Source of the DNA: Nocardia seriolae NBRC 15557
Lineage (GTDB): Bacteria; Actinomycetota; Actinomycetes; Mycobacteriales; Mycobacteriaceae
Reading direction: 5' to 3'
NCBI RefSeq assembly: GCF_007990715.1
Contig: NZ_BJWY01000060.1
Span: forward strand, 1 to 41,713
DNA: 41,713 nt
Numbering within the stretch: the first letter of the stretch is position 1; each line of letters opens with the position of its first letter. A program made the translations under genes and the position numbers. Of the stretch, positions 8,401-14,866 are shown in pieces. A model generated the notes under the pieces. It was not told the DNA's origin and did no database searches. It saw only the letters and a program-made list of their open reading frames with translations.

Positions 8401-8478
8401 CGCACCTGGTGGTACAACCGCACCACCGAGGCCTACGAGGTGCTCACGACGGAACTGGCCGCCCGCCTCTTCGCCTGA
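5461..8478 (+). CDS. Alpha/beta-hydrolase - acyl-CoA ligase-like fusion (Rv1683 homologue)
   Basis: The 1005-aa protein matches the architecture of M. tuberculosis Rv1683 (about 1000 aa, annotated as lipase plus long-chain acyl-CoA synthase). Residues about 60-380 form a PHA-synthase-like alpha/beta hydrolase with nucleophile Ser169 in GYSQGG, a downstream FVGEVDD and AGHFG as candidate acid and His. A linker with TLGKTIEG-type helices follows, then an AMP-binding fold (about 470-1000). The latter is degenerate: the usual Ser/Thr/Gly-rich P-loop reads LVTGTGDKFD, and the C-terminal catalytic Lys region reads IPRSSTFRPSTR with no Lys. A TAGGGT box 6 nt before the ATG supports a leaderless start; an alternative GTG at 5533 has a GGGAGAG site. 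A role in neutral-lipid metabolism is likely. Confidence 0.88.
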   Translation: MASSSGRVGAGDAGQGQEKSGREAVKFNSRSVVGPIERLVATAQNGLEVIRFGGLVHEIESSPYEVVERKRMYRLRHYFPDDTGADRPVVVLVPPIMVTAEIWDVNAADGAVGILHQGGIDCWVVDFGSPATEEGGWDRDLADHVLAVSSAIDAVTEITGRAVHLMGYSQGGMFAYQTAAYRYGKGVESIVTFGSPVDAVAGMPFGLPHGLVSDAADFLTDHVLNRLPITDSMVRLGFQALDPVKTVRARIDFLRQLHNREALLPKERQRRFLEVDGFIGYPGPALTDLLQQFVKHNRMMLGGFVIRDQLISLAEIKCPILAFVGEVDDIGQPAAVRGIVRAAPNAEVYETSIVAGHFGLVSGSSATKHTWPVVRDWVNHLSGRGELPEQVERMSTEVVRNGPRTGLTRAVHAIGSLAEAGTSLGKTIEGVAGQTLRGTVELTGEAARALPRLTRLGMIQPHTRISLGRLLEEQARRGPQRELFLFDDRVHTAQAVNQRIDNVVRGLISVGVRPATRVGVVMETRPSALVAIAALSRLGAVAVLLAPNSELSKVVELTGTRLLITDPENLASAAATGHRVLVLGGGEARGLAVPEGTDVVDMEKIDPAAVTLPAWYRPNPGLARELAFILVTGTGDKFDVKYVTNHRWALSAFGTASAADLGRHDTVYCLAPLHHSSGLLVSLGGAVAGGSRIALARSLDPARFAEEVHRYGVTVVTYTWTMLRDILDADTFPNGHPHPIRLFIGSGMPRGLWRRTQERFEPAKVLEFYASIEGDVVLANVSGVKVGSKGRPVPGTAKVELIGYDPLTDEIQVEDTGFARRCADNEVGLLIGTVSDTVDLSAGGLRGVFTPGDAWMPTENLFRRDSDGDYWLMDRRDTVIPTPRGPVYTQPIVDVLNDIQAVDMEVAFGLPAGDRILAVAAVSVRAGFTLAPKDVTEAVRALTPDQRPDIVYVVEDIPRSSTFRPSTRAVQAAGRSEPDDRTWWYNRTTEAYEVLTTELAARLFA

Positions 8479-8484
8479 CGACTG

Positions 8485-8511
8485 CTCCCGGGCGGTTATT
8501 CCGCTCGGGAG
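8485..8511. terminator. Bidirectional terminator hairpin between convergent genes
   Basis: CTCCCG-g-GCGG, loop TTATT, CCGC-t-CGGGAG. The loop holds the TAA stop of the minus-strand methyltransferase, and the fusion gene's stop is 6 bases upstream. Confidence 0.75.
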
Positions 8512-9110
8512 AACACCGCCACCAGAAAGTCGGACTCATCGGTGAAGGGACGCAGGTCCCAGGTCGAAAGACGCAAATCCACTGAGAGTCCGGCTTTTTC
8601 GGCATGTGCGAGAAACTCCGGGAACTCGTAACCACGATCGGCTCCGAACCCCACCACCAGCCGACCGGTCGGTGCGAGGTGGCGCGCGAACCCCGCCAGC
8701 ACGGTCTCCCGGGTGGACGGCGCGAGGAACGTCACCACGTTGCCCGCGCACACGATGACGTCGAAGTCGGCGGCGACGCCACGGCTCGGCAGGTCCAGCT
8801 CGGCGAGATCGCCCACCAGCCAGGTCGGCCCCGGGTAGTCCTCCTCTGCCGCCGCGATCAACACCGGATCCACGTCGACCCCCACCACGACGTGCCCGGC
8901 CGCGTGCAGATACCCGCCCACGCGCCCCGGCCCGCATCCCGCGTCCAGCACCCGCGCGCCCCGCTCGAGCATGGCGTCGATCATCCGCGCCTCGCCGACG
9001 ATGTCGCGCCCCTCTGCCGCCATCGTCCGGAATCGCTCCACGTACCACGTCGAATGGGCGGGGTTGCCGGCGGTGATTTCCTCCCACTGGCTGGGGACAC
9101 GCTCGCTCAT
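8496..9110 (-). CDS. Class I SAM-dependent methyltransferase
   Basis: This 204-aa Rossmann-fold methyltransferase has motif I VLDAGCGPGRVGGYL (about residues 54-68), the acidic VVGVDVDPVLI after strand 2, and FDVIVCAGNVVTFL after strand 4. It resembles the many actinobacterial enzymes that begin with SQWEEITAGNPAHSTWYVERF; the substrate cannot be read from the sequence. The start is set at the ATG of MSERVPSQW because GAGGAGGAG lies 6-8 nt upstream; the open frame extends to 9161 without support. It is divergent from the alanyl-tRNA-synthetase-like gene and convergent with the lipase-ligase gene. Confidence 0.88.
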   Translation of the reverse strand: MSERVPSQWEEITAGNPAHSTWYVERFRTMAAEGRDIVGEARMIDAMLERGARVLDAGCGPGRVGGYLHAAGHVVVGVDVDPVLIAAAEEDYPGPTWLVGDLAELDLPSRGVAADFDVIVCAGNVVTFLAPSTRETVLAGFARHLAPTGRLVVGFGADRGYEFPEFLAHAEKAGLSVDLRLSTWDLRPFTDESDFLVAVFSRAE

Positions 9111-9205
9111 ACGCTGCTCCTCCTCGCTCGCCCCCTGCTCCACCCCACCCTGCCACCGCACATAATCGGTCGTGCTCCGGGGGTCCGGTTGCTACCGTCG
9201 GAGCC

Positions 9206-9268
9206 ATGCAGGTCAATTCACGCACCGCTGCCGCGCGAGCTCACAGCTCGCCGGTCGCTGTCGCCTGA
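9206..9268 (+). CDS. Alanine-rich leader peptide (20 aa)
   Basis: An ORF of 20 codons starts at an ATG 7 nt after a TACCGT box (9193-9198), so it would be leaderless. It reads MQVNSRTAAARAH then SSPVAVA, with 6 Ala in 20 residues. It ends 114 nt before the alanyl-tRNA-synthetase-like gene. Its last codons form one arm of a hairpin (9251-9258 with 9286-9293). The layout is that of a transcription-attenuation leader that senses charged tRNA-Ala. This is inference from position and composition. Confidence 0.4.
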   Translation: MQVNSRTAAARAHSSPVAVA

Positions 9269-9301
9269 CCTCGATTCCCTTGTCGGCGACCGGAAACGGT
9301 C
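9251..9301 (+). promoter_or_regulatory. Candidate attenuator with alternative hairpins
   Basis: CCGGTCGC (9251-9258) pairs perfectly with GCGACCGG (9286-9293). A competing stem, GACCG-GAAA-CGGTC style (9288-9301, with a GNRA-like GAAA loop), uses the same second arm, so the two structures exclude each other. No U-tract is seen. Confidence 0.35.
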
Positions 9302-9382
9302 CGTCGACGGGTGCCCGCCCTCCCGCGGGGCCGGCCAGGCGCGGTCGCTTCCGGTCGAAATCACCTCGATGGAGCAACCGCC

Positions 9383-10555
9383 ATGTTCACCACGGATCAG
9401 ACCGTCCGAATATTTCTCGACTTCTTCCGCAAGCGCGGGCACGAACTCACGCCGGGGGAGTCACTCGTATCCCCGCCCGGGGATCCGGTGTTGTTCACCA
9501 CCTCCGGAATGCATCCGCTGACCCCGTACCTGCTGGGGCGTCCACATCCGCTGGGCGGCAGGCTGACCGGCCTGCAACGCTGCCTGCGCACCACCGATCT
9601 CGACGAGGTCGGCGACGACACCCACCTGACCGTGTTCGAGATGCTCGGCTCCTGGTCCCTCGGCGACTACGGCGGATCGCGCAGTCTGCGTTGGGGTTTC
9701 GAGCTCCTGCGCGACGGCTTCGGCAGCGACCCGGGACACATGTACGTCACCGTGTTCGGCGGCGACGAGCAGGTCGGCCCCGACCGCGAGTCGTGGGAAA
9801 CCTGGGGCGAGTTGGGATTACCGGTCGAACCGACCACCGACGAGAACTGGTGGTCCACCGGCCTCTGCGGCCCCGACTCGGAGATCTTCGTCTGGACCGG
9901 ATCCGAAACCCCCAGCGGCACACCCACAACCGACAACCGCTGGGTGGAAGTCTGGAACCACGTCATGATGCGCTACTTCCGCCACCCCGACGGCAGCCTC
10001 GACCCACTGCCCCGCCCCAATATCGACACCGGCCTGGGACTTGAACGCCTGCTGCGGGTCCTCCAGAGCCGCCCCTCCGTCCACGAGATCGACATCCTCC
10101 AACCCTGGCGCACCACCCTGCCCGGGCTCTGGAACCCCCTCGACGAACCGTCCCTGCGCCTGCTGACCGACCACCTCCGTTCCAGCATCGTGGTTGTCGG
10201 CGACGGCATCACCCCCTCCCCGAACGGCCGCGGCTACGTCCTGCGCCGACTCCTCCGCCGCACCCTCACCACCCTGTGGCGCGACGACCCCACCCGCACC
10301 CTGTCCGACCTCCCCACCGAACTCATCGACCACACCCTCGACCACTTCCACCAAACGAGTGACCCGCACGACATCCGCACCGTCTTACTCGACGAGCAAC
10401 ACAAATTCGACCAACTGCTCCAACGCGGCCGAAAGATCCTGTCCCACCACCGTTTCACCCACTCTCTGACCGAGGACGACTACCGGTTCCTCCACGCCAC
10501 CCACGGTCTACCCCGCGACCTCGTGGTGTACCTCTGCTCGGAACCAGGGCGATGA
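9383..10555 (+). CDS. Stand-alone alanyl-tRNA synthetase catalytic module (AlaRS-related protein)
   Basis: The 390-aa protein aligns with the N-terminal half of AlaRS: TSGMHPLTPYLLG (motif 1 region), LQRCLRTTDLDEVG and FEMLGSWSLGDY (motif 2), TGLGLERLLRVLQ (motif 3), and the tRNA-recognition part RSSIVVVGDG and NGRGYVLRRLLRR. It stops after HATHGLPRDLVVYLC, where the full enzyme continues into the editing and C-Ala domains, both absent. It is therefore a paralogue of about 45% of full length that could charge alanine, or a similar residue, without proofreading. The ATG at 9383 has GGAG upstream; the frame to 9311 lacks support. The GC-rich, Thr/Pro-codon-heavy 3' end matches its neighbours. 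A role in tRNA-dependent transfer is possible but unproven. Confidence 0.85.
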   Translation: MFTTDQTVRIFLDFFRKRGHELTPGESLVSPPGDPVLFTTSGMHPLTPYLLGRPHPLGGRLTGLQRCLRTTDLDEVGDDTHLTVFEMLGSWSLGDYGGSRSLRWGFELLRDGFGSDPGHMYVTVFGGDEQVGPDRESWETWGELGLPVEPTTDENWWSTGLCGPDSEIFVWTGSETPSGTPTTDNRWVEVWNHVMMRYFRHPDGSLDPLPRPNIDTGLGLERLLRVLQSRPSVHEIDILQPWRTTLPGLWNPLDEPSLRLLTDHLRSSIVVVGDGITPSPNGRGYVLRRLLRRTLTTLWRDDPTRTLSDLPTELIDHTLDHFHQTSDPHDIRTVLLDEQHKFDQLLQRGRKILSHHRFTHSLTEDDYRFLHATHGLPRDLVVYLCSEPGR

Positions 10556-10605
10556 CGACGCCCTCACCACGCCGCCCGCATATATGCGCGGTGCCTCCGG
10601 CGCGG

Positions 10606-10650
10606 AAACCCGCTCAGCGACAGTTCCATTCGATGTCGAGGGCGGGGTTT
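10606..10650. terminator. Nested hairpin between convergent genes
   Basis: AAACCCGC (10606-10613) pairs with GCGGGGTTT (10642-10650, one bulge), and inside it CGACA (10618-10622) pairs with TGTCG (10634-10638). The surrounding 189-bp gap also holds two copies of GCCTCCGGCG (10593-10602, 10727-10736). Confidence 0.55.
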
Positions 10651-10744
10651 GACAGGCGGTGAACCAACGCGGGCGAGCTGGCTGTGGCGCGCTTCGGCGC
10701 CGCTCCGGCGGGGTCTGTTCGGTGTGGCCTCCGGCGTGTGGGTG

Positions 10745-11398
10745 TCAGGGTGTGGGGACCTTTACCGTGATTTCGCCGCCGAGGTGGTAGCCGTCGGCGA
10801 GGCGGAGGTTGTCGCCGCTCCAGAATCGGCCCGGGTCGTACCAGTTCGGGCGTTTGGCGGGGAGCAGGCCCATGGCCTGGTAGGTCATGGCGACGATTTC
10901 GGCGCAGTAGGCGTTTTCCAGGCCCGCTTCGGGTTCCGGGGTTTTCGAGCGTTTCGGCAGTGGGATGCGGCCGCGCATCCAGCGGCCCGCCAGGGCGCTG
11001 GTCGATGGGAAGGGCATGCCGTCCAGGCGTGCGATCGTGCGCAGGGCGGCGTCCTCCATCTCGCGGGTGACGGGCCGGTCCAGCTGGCGGATCCACGCCT
11101 GCTGATCGTATTCGTTGGACCAGCGCAGGACCGCTGCCCGCAGGTCGTGGAGCTGGGCGCCGCGATGGTGGCTGCCGGACCAGACATCCGGCAGTGCGCG
11201 GCCGAGCTCGGCATGCCAGATCAGTGCCGGTAGATCGTCGATGACCACCGCCATGCCGACATGGTTGACCGGGCTGTTGGTCAGCCCCCGGATCGCCCGA
11301 TCGGCTCCGGTGTGGCCGCGGAACAGCCACAGGTCCCCGGTCCTCGTGAGCTCCACCGCGTCGTCCAAACCGATACTCGAGATCGCTTCCCGTTGCAC
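10745..11398 (-). CDS. Permuted NlpC/P60-like (YiiX/papain-fold) hydrolase
   Basis: The 217-aa product shows the order His first, Cys last that marks the permuted NlpC/P60 (YiiX/YaeF) group: NHVGMAVVIDD (catalytic His candidate) near residue 40, and NAYCAEIVAMTYQAMGLL (Cys candidate) near residue 170. It has no signal peptide. The motif DLWLFRGHTGADRAIRGLTNSP precedes the His. The GTG at 11398 is chosen because a TAGGCT box (11411-11406) lies 7 nt upstream; the frame to 11542 would run through the divergent gene. Members act on peptide or lipid-ester/amide bonds; the substrate here is unknown. It shares its -10 region with the tiny gene at 11417. Confidence 0.75.
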   Translation of the reverse strand: MQREAISSIGLDDAVELTRTGDLWLFRGHTGADRAIRGLTNSPVNHVGMAVVIDDLPALIWHAELGRALPDVWSGSHHRGAQLHDLRAAVLRWSNEYDQQAWIRQLDRPVTREMEDAALRTIARLDGMPFPSTSALAGRWMRGRIPLPKRSKTPEPEAGLENAYCAEIVAMTYQAMGLLPAKRPNWYDPGRFWSGDNLRLADGYHLGGEITVKVPTP

Positions 11399-11404
11399 GG
11401 CGAC

Positions 11405-11411
11405 TAGCCTA
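11405..11411. promoter_or_regulatory. Two-way promoter with overlapping -10 boxes
   Basis: TAGCCT (11405-11410, plus) and TAGGCT (11411-11406, minus) overlap by five bases in the palindromic string TAGCCTA. The plus box is 6 nt before ATG 11417 and the minus box 7 nt before GTG 11398. Both transcripts would be leaderless with start points about 19 bp apart. Confidence 0.65.
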
Positions 11412-11416
11412 GGCGC

Positions 11417-11584
11417 ATGCGTTGGTGGAAGGTGCTCGGCTTGGCAGGGGCCGCGGGAGTCGCGGCGACCGGAGTGGTGATCGTGCGCTCCGAACGCAAA
11501 CGTCGCGCCTACACCCCGGACCAGATCCGGGATCGTCTGCATGCCCGCCTCGACGACCGGCCCGAGCCCACCGCGCAGAGCTGA
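11417..11584 (+). CDS. Small single-pass membrane protein, 55 aa
   Basis: This leaderless ORF encodes MRWWKVLGLAGAAGVAATG, a single hydrophobic segment (residues 4-23) followed by the basic stretch RSERKRRAYTPDQIRDRLH and a short acidic tail. The arrangement predicts an N-out/C-in or N-terminally anchored membrane protein with a cytoplasmic amphipathic helix. Short proteins of the form membrane helix plus RRRAYTPDEIR are common in mycobacteria and nocardiae, but I know no function. Evidence that it is real: the leaderless -10 spacing, GC-rich third positions throughout, and divergence from a conserved gene. Confidence 0.65.
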   Translation: MRWWKVLGLAGAAGVAATGVVIVRSERKRRAYTPDQIRDRLHARLDDRPEPTAQS

Positions 11585-11635
11585 ATCGGACCGCGAAACC
11601 GCGTCGCCCGCACCGGCTTCGATCCCGGCCGCCGC

Positions 11636-11998
11636 TCATGCGATGCGCAACGACAGCGCGTCGGCGCTGTCCAGCAGTCGCTGCCGGGTCAGCCGCTCGC
11701 CGAGTTCGGCCATCGCGCCCGCGGGACTGCCGGCCAGGTCGGACAGGCACCCGCGCAGCACCGATTCCACCTGCCACCGGGATACGGCGCCGCCGAATTC
11801 CGCGCACAGCCGCGCCACCGTCCGGTCGAACATGCCGGGCTCGCTCGCCCGAATCGGCTCCACGCCCGCAAGAGTCATGATCACGGCTACAACCTGCTGC
11901 GCGAGCCCGATGCCCGGCAGAGCCGAAAGGCTCCCCGCGAGGGTCCATGCGTCAACGGTGACCGGCGGTCGCGACTCACCGCCGGCGGGCCGGTTCAC
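11636..11998 (-). CDS. Hypothetical protein, 120 aa
   Basis: I do not recognise this family. The protein is small, Ala/Leu/Arg-rich and mostly helical in appearance, with a hydrophobic segment LSALPGIGLAQQVVAVIMTLAGV (about residues 24-46) too weak to call a membrane helix with confidence. Its GTG start overlaps the stop of the DUF4126-type gene (GTGA, 11995-11998), so it is translationally coupled to it and is likely its partner. Confidence 0.55.
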   Translation of the reverse strand: MNRPAGGESRPPVTVDAWTLAGSLSALPGIGLAQQVVAVIMTLAGVEPIRASEPGMFDRTVARLCAEFGGAVSRWQVESVLRGCLSDLAGSPAGAMAELGERLTRQRLLDSADALSLRIA

Positions 11999-12597
11999 GC
12001 TGTGCCGGGGCTGCGGCGCAACCTTTTTCGTTCACGTAGTCGGCGAACCGCCCGGAAGCTGAGCCAGCCCAGTCCGGCCAGGACGAGCAGGATCGCGAGG
12101 AAGGCCACGATCGGGACCGCCAGGGCGAGGATGGTCAGGAGGAGAGAGGTGCCGTCCTCGGCGGTCGAGATCACCGGATTGCCCACGCCCGCGGTCGTTC
12201 CCGTGATAACCGGTCTGGCCACCGATCGGCCGATGTGGACGCTGCCCGCGGTGGCGGCGCCCAGGATGGCGGTGACGGCGGGCGGCAGGTGGGCGGACAG
12301 GCTGGACTCGGCGGCGAAGAGGATCGCGCCGGAGGCCGGTGCCACCAGAGTGCCGATGCCGTGCAGGACCGAATCCACCACCGGAATCTTGTCCCCGACG
12401 AGGTCGACGAGGAACAGCGCGGCGATGACGAGGAGCGCGGGGGTCGAGGAGAGCCACCCGTAGGAGCTGCCCAGGTCGATCCACCCGGCGCGATCCGCGA
12501 CGCCCACCACCAGCAGCGGCAGCCAGGCATTGAGCCCGGCCGCGCCCGACAGGCCGAACGCGCCCAGCACCGCAGCGACCGCCGATGTGATCTCCAT
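11995..12597 (-). CDS. DUF4126-type polytopic membrane protein
   Basis: The 200-aa protein has about four to five hydrophobic segments and the landmarks of the DUF4126 group: GLSGAAGLNAWLPLLVVGVADR near the N-terminus, LFLVDLVGDKIPVVDSVLHGIGT in the middle, a GNP(V)ISTAEDG loop, and a C-terminal helix before a basic tail. The start is the ATG of MEITSAVAAV at 12597; the frame upstream to 12726 is low-complexity and unsupported. No clear ribosome-binding site is present. It is coupled to the 120-aa gene and divergent from the aquaporin gene. Function is unknown. Confidence 0.8.
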   Translation of the reverse strand: MEITSAVAAVLGAFGLSGAAGLNAWLPLLVVGVADRAGWIDLGSSYGWLSSTPALLVIAALFLVDLVGDKIPVVDSVLHGIGTLVAPASGAILFAAESSLSAHLPPAVTAILGAATAGSVHIGRSVARPVITGTTAGVGNPVISTAEDGTSLLLTILALAVPIVAFLAILLVLAGLGWLSFRAVRRLRERKRLRRSPGTA

Positions 12598-12911
12598 GGA
12601 GAGAGTGTGACTGCTCGGTCCGACAAAAGGGCGCAGCCGCCGCGGCGAGGTGGCCGGGGTGCCACGAATGAGGGCCGGTCCGGCGGACCCGGCCGGGCGC
12701 GCATGCGTTTCGAACGGTCGCGCCACGGTGTCCCGGTCACGGGTGGACGGCGGCGAATTGGGGCCGGGATCCGTTGAACCGGATGCGGTGTCGGGGCGTT
12801 GTGATGGGTATGGGATCGGCGTAGCGTCCGGGGTGACGATGGCGTCGGTGGTCGGAAAACCTTATACAACATCGTATTTCGATGCTGCTTACCTCGAAGG
12901 GGTGGGTGGTC
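12598..12911. promoter_or_regulatory. 314-bp divergent intergenic region upstream of the aquaporin gene
   Basis: Most of it is GC-rich and featureless. The last 50 bases contain an AT-rich patch with a good -10 candidate TATACA (12863-12868) and overlapping small palindromes ATAC-N6-GTAT (12864-12877) and ATCG-N5-CGAT (12871-12883), a possible regulator site. Confidence 0.35.
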
Positions 12912-13586
12912 ATGGCTCGTGCTGCTGGCGGAGTGGTTGCGGAAGATGTTGATCGGGGCGAAGTTTCGCTGATTCGGAAGGTGGCGGCCGAGGGGGTGGG
13001 TACCTTCCTGCTGGTGTTCGGCGGGGTCGGTACCGCGGTCCTGGCCGGGAGCCGGGTGGGGGCGCTGGGCGTCTCCCTGGCCTTCGGATTCATCCTGTTG
13101 TGCCTGGCCTACACGCTGGGCCGGATCTCGGGATGTCACATCAATCCCGCTGTGACACTGGGACATCTGCTCCTGGGCCGGATCCAGGCGGTGACGGCCG
13201 CGATGTATGTGGCCGCCCAGGCGGTCGGCGCGCTGCTCGGCGGCCTGCTGGTCTTCGCGGTAGCCAACGGACTGCCGGACTACCACCGCGATCTCGACGG
13301 CCTGGCCGCCAACGGCTGGGGCGAGTACGGGCCGCACGAGCCGGGCAAGGAGGGCTACGGACTCGGCTCGGCCATCGTGGTCGAGGTCGTGCTGACCGCG
13401 CTGCTGGTCCTGGTGGTGCTGGCCGTCACCGACAAGGTGGCCGACACCGCGCTGGCGGGCGTCGCCATCGGCATCACCCTGGCCCTGACGAACCTGGTCG
13501 CCATCCCGGTCGACAATGCCTCCATCAACCCCGCGCGCAGTCTCGCCTCGGCCCCCTTCCAGGAGGACGCCTGGGGCCAGCTGTAG
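12912..13586 (+). CDS. aqpZ: MIP-family aquaporin, truncated by an in-frame amber codon
   Basis: This is a water/glycerol channel of the MIP family in the cytoplasmic membrane. Both half-helix motifs are present: GCHINPAVT and NASINPARS, with the selectivity-filter Arg in the latter. The frame stops at TAG 13584-13586 after AWGQL, yet the same frame continues with AFIVFPLLGGAIGALAYAG and a basic tail to TGA at 13674-13676, the expected sixth helix. AqpZ-type proteins have Trp after QL at this place, so the amber looks like a TGG to TAG change. As written, the 224-residue product lacks about 30 residues and most of TM6. The ATG at 12912 (GGTGGG upstream) is preferred over 12882. Confidence 0.85.
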   Translation: MARAAGGVVAEDVDRGEVSLIRKVAAEGVGTFLLVFGGVGTAVLAGSRVGALGVSLAFGFILLCLAYTLGRISGCHINPAVTLGHLLLGRIQAVTAAMYVAAQAVGALLGGLLVFAVANGLPDYHRDLDGLAANGWGEYGPHEPGKEGYGLGSAIVVEVVLTALLVLVVLAVTDKVADTALAGVAIGITLALTNLVAIPVDNASINPARSLASAPFQEDAWGQL

Positions 13587-13684
13587 GCCTTCATAGTGTT
13601 CCCGCTGCTCGGCGGCGCTATCGGCGCACTCGCCTACGCGGGCCTGTTCGGCTGGAAGCGGCGCGCCCGAGCCTGATCACACAT

Positions 13685-13717
13685 GGCGAAGGTCCGGCCG
13701 CCGACCGGACTTTCGCC
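13685..13717. terminator. Terminator between aquaporin and aminotransferase genes (convergent)
   Basis: Thirteen-base arms 13685-13697 and 13705-13717 (GGCGAAGGTCCGG with CCGGACTTTCGCC) pair with a single G-T wobble around a 7-base loop. Confidence 0.75.
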
Positions 13718-13726
13718 CCCGGAAAG

Positions 13727-14866
13727 CTAAACGGTGAAGCTGGTGACCCCGTCGACGACACGGGCCAGCTGCGACTCGGTCAGCCCCGGCCACAGCGGCA
13801 GCCGCACCAGCGTCGAGGAGAACTCGGCGCTGCGCACGCACGGGTACGGCGTGCGGCCCAGCTTCAAACCGGCGGGCGAGGAGTCCAGCGGCACATAGTG
13901 GAACGGGGCCACGATCCCGAGCCCGGACAGGTGCGCGATCAGATCGTCGCGCCGGTGCTCGGTGGGCACGCGCAGGTAGTACAGGTGCGCGGTGTGCTCG
14001 CGATCGGCGGGCACCGACATGAGCCGGACATCGTTGCGCGCGGCCCACTCCGGCAGTTCCGCGGCGTAGGTGTTCCACACCCGGTGCCGGTTGGCCTGGA
14101 TGTGGTCGAACTCGGCGAGCTGCGCGTCCAGCACCGCCGCGTTCAATTCGCTGGGCAGGTAGGAAGATCCGATGTCCTGCCAGGAGTACTTGTCCACCGC
14201 GCCGCGCAGGAACCGCGCCCGGTCGGTGCCCTTCTCGCGGATGATCTCCGCACGCGCCATGAGGATTTCGTCGGTGAGCAGCACCGCGCCGCCCTCACCG
14301 CAGTGCACGTTCTTGGTGTCGTGGAACGACAGCGCGCCCACGGTGCCGATGGTGCCCAGCGGGCGACCCCGGTAGAACCCGCCCAGCCCGTGCGCGTTGT
14401 CCTCGATGATGGCGAACCCGTGCGAATCCGCCAGCCGCTGCAGCCCTTCCATATCGGCGGCCACGCCGCCGTAGTGGATGACCATGACGGCCTTGGTGCG
14501 CGGGGTGATCACCCGCGCCACCGATTCGGGATCCAGATTGCCGGTCTCGGTGTCGATATCGGCGAACACGACCGTCGCGCCGCGCAGCGCCATGGCCGTG
14601 GCGCTGGAGGTGAACGCGAAGCTCGGCACGATGACCTCGTCGTCGGGCCCGAGTTCCAGCAGCAGCCCGGCCATTTCGAGCGCGTGCGTGCACGAGGTGG
14701 TCAGCAGCGCGTACGGCGCGGCGGTGATGTCGCGCAGCTTCGCGGTGGCACTGGCGGTGAAGGGACCGTCACCGTGGCTGTGGTCCGAGGACAGCACCGC
14801 CTCCACATTCGGCAGCTCACGCGAGGCGCGGAAGGGGCGGCTGAAGATGATGCGGTCACTGCTCAC
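13727..14866 (-). CDS. DegT/DnrJ/EryC1 aminotransferase, WecE-like
   Basis: This PLP enzyme is closest in motif order to E. coli WecE (RffA), which converts dTDP-4-keto-6-deoxyglucose to dTDP-4-amino-4,6-dideoxygalactose. Landmarks: TTSCTHALEMAGLLL, HYGGVAADME, IIEDNAHG, the PLP lysine Lys185 in SFHDTKN, GEGGAVLLTD, REKGTDRARFLRG and DIGSSYLPSELNAAVL. The length of 379 aa matches the 376 aa of WecE. The GTG at 14866 is chosen because WecE begins two residues before the IIFSRPF equivalent and the GTG overlaps the upstream stop by 11 nt; a longer frame to 14914 would overlap by 59. It forms an operon with the GtrB-like transferase and probably makes an amino sugar for the surface. Confidence 0.88.
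   Translation of the reverse strand: MSSDRIIFSRPFRASRELPNVEAVLSSDHSHGDGPFTASATAKLRDITAAPYALLTTSCTHALEMAGLLLELGPDDEVIVPSFAFTSSATAMALRGATVVFADIDTETGNLDPESVARVITPRTKAVMVIHYGGVAADMEGLQRLADSHGFAIIEDNAHGLGGFYRGRPLGTIGTVGALSFHDTKNVHCGEGGAVLLTDEILMARAEIIREKGTDRARFLRGAVDKYSWQDIGSSYLPSELNAAVLDAQLAEFDHIQANRHRVWNTYAAELPEWAARNDVRLMSVPADREHTAHLYYLRVPTEHRRDDLIAHLSGLGIVAPFHYVPLDSSPAGLKLGRTPYPCVRSAEFSSTLVRLPLWPGLTESQLARVVDGVTSFTV

Noticed and set aside
9161..9382. T-box riboswitch upstream of the AlaRS-like gene
   Set aside because: The conserved T-box string (GGGTGGNACCGCG-type) and specifier layout are absent; the leader-peptide reading fits better.
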